From: Clostridia bacterium
Lineage (GTDB): Bacteria; Bacillota; Clostridia; Christensenellales; DTU072
Reading direction: 5' to 3'
Assembly: GCA_028701415.1 (NCBI GenBank)
Contig: JAQVQU010000096.1
Coordinates: forward strand, 1 to 5,175
DNA: 5,175 nucleotides
Under the pieces are notes generated by a model. The model worked only from the letters and a program-made list of their open reading frames with translations. It made no database searches and was not told the DNA's origin. Positions within the stretch are counted from its first letter, which is position 1; each line of letters starts with the position of its first letter. Below are positions 5,104-5,175 of the stretch, one piece after another. The position numbers and the translations under genes are program-made.

Positions 5104-5110
5104 TCTCCTT
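5104..5110 (-). promoter_or_regulatory. Ribosome binding site deciding the DUF2089-type gene start
   Basis: Read on the minus strand this is AAGGAGA, six bases before the ATG at 5097-5095. It fixes the start at the methionine followed by QKRN, 19 codons inside the longest open frame. Confidence 0.8.
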
Positions 5111-5125
5111 ATTTGTGTTAACTCT

Positions 5126-5154
5126 AAAATAACAAACAAAAAATAGAAAGTCAA
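5126..5154 (-). promoter_or_regulatory. Sigma-70 promoter of the DUF2089-type gene
   Basis: On the minus strand, TTGACT (5154-5149, 5 of 6 to TTGACA), a 17-base T-rich spacer, then TATTTT (5131-5126, 4 of 6). Transcription would start near 5119, giving a leader of about 20 bases before the ATG. The gene therefore looks monocistronic and independently expressed. Confidence 0.6.
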
Positions 5155-5175
5155 GATAATAGTGAAATATTTTTT

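Noticed and set aside
4451..5146. Two plus-strand open frames opposite the DUF2089-type gene
   Set aside because: Both are antisense to a frame with zinc-ribbon cysteines and good start signals; no supporting signals of their own.
5098..5154. Upstream ATG at 5154 as start of the DUF2089-type gene
   Set aside because: It overlaps the -35 box and has no Shine-Dalgarno; the extra 19 residues look like translated promoter sequence.

Overview
The window is an AT-rich bacterial chromosome segment carrying housekeeping genes. Low G+C, AGGAGG-type ribosome binding sites, a zinc-ribbon DUF2089-type protein and an rsmG-parB neighbourhood suggest a Clostridia-like Firmicute, or another AT-rich lineage rich in IS605 elements and DUF4143-type ATPases (Synergistota and Spirochaetota are alternatives). 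I cannot name a genus.

Layout, left to right. Positions 1-228 are the right-hand end of an IS200/IS605-family element: the last 40 codons of tnpB, then a conserved 3' region with hairpins that is the expected omega-RNA (reRNA) scaffold, ending in a TTCAA right-end motif. Positions 229-890 are decayed accessory DNA. About 200 bases are unrecognised, then comes a clear pseudogene of a DUF4143-type AAA ATPase, broken by a one-base deletion in the Walker A lysine codon and a later stop. A possible minus-strand C-terminal scrap follows. A near-consensus sigma-70 promoter (844-872, extended -10) stands at the edge of this debris and begins the conserved part of the window.

Positions 977-4289 hold three housekeeping genes on the plus strand: rsmG (16S rRNA G527 N7-methyltransferase, most likely starting at TTG 977 rather than at the longer GTG 890), parB (chromosome-partition CTPase/clamp protein) and gltX (glutamyl-tRNA synthetase). 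In many bacteria rsmG lies with mnmG upstream and parA/parB downstream. Here mnmG is not in the window, IS debris occupies the upstream side, and parA is missing between rsmG and parB. A hairpin with a short T run separates parB from gltX.

Positions 4339-5097 hold one minus-strand gene, convergent with gltX. It encodes a 252-residue protein with an N-terminal zinc ribbon plus helix-turn-helix of DUF2089 type and a C-terminal domain of about 145 residues that I do not recognise. It has its own good promoter (5126-5154) and ribosome binding site. This extended protein is the best candidate for something undescribed. I see no CRISPR array, tRNA, rRNA, T-box, consensus parS site or multi-gene defence system.
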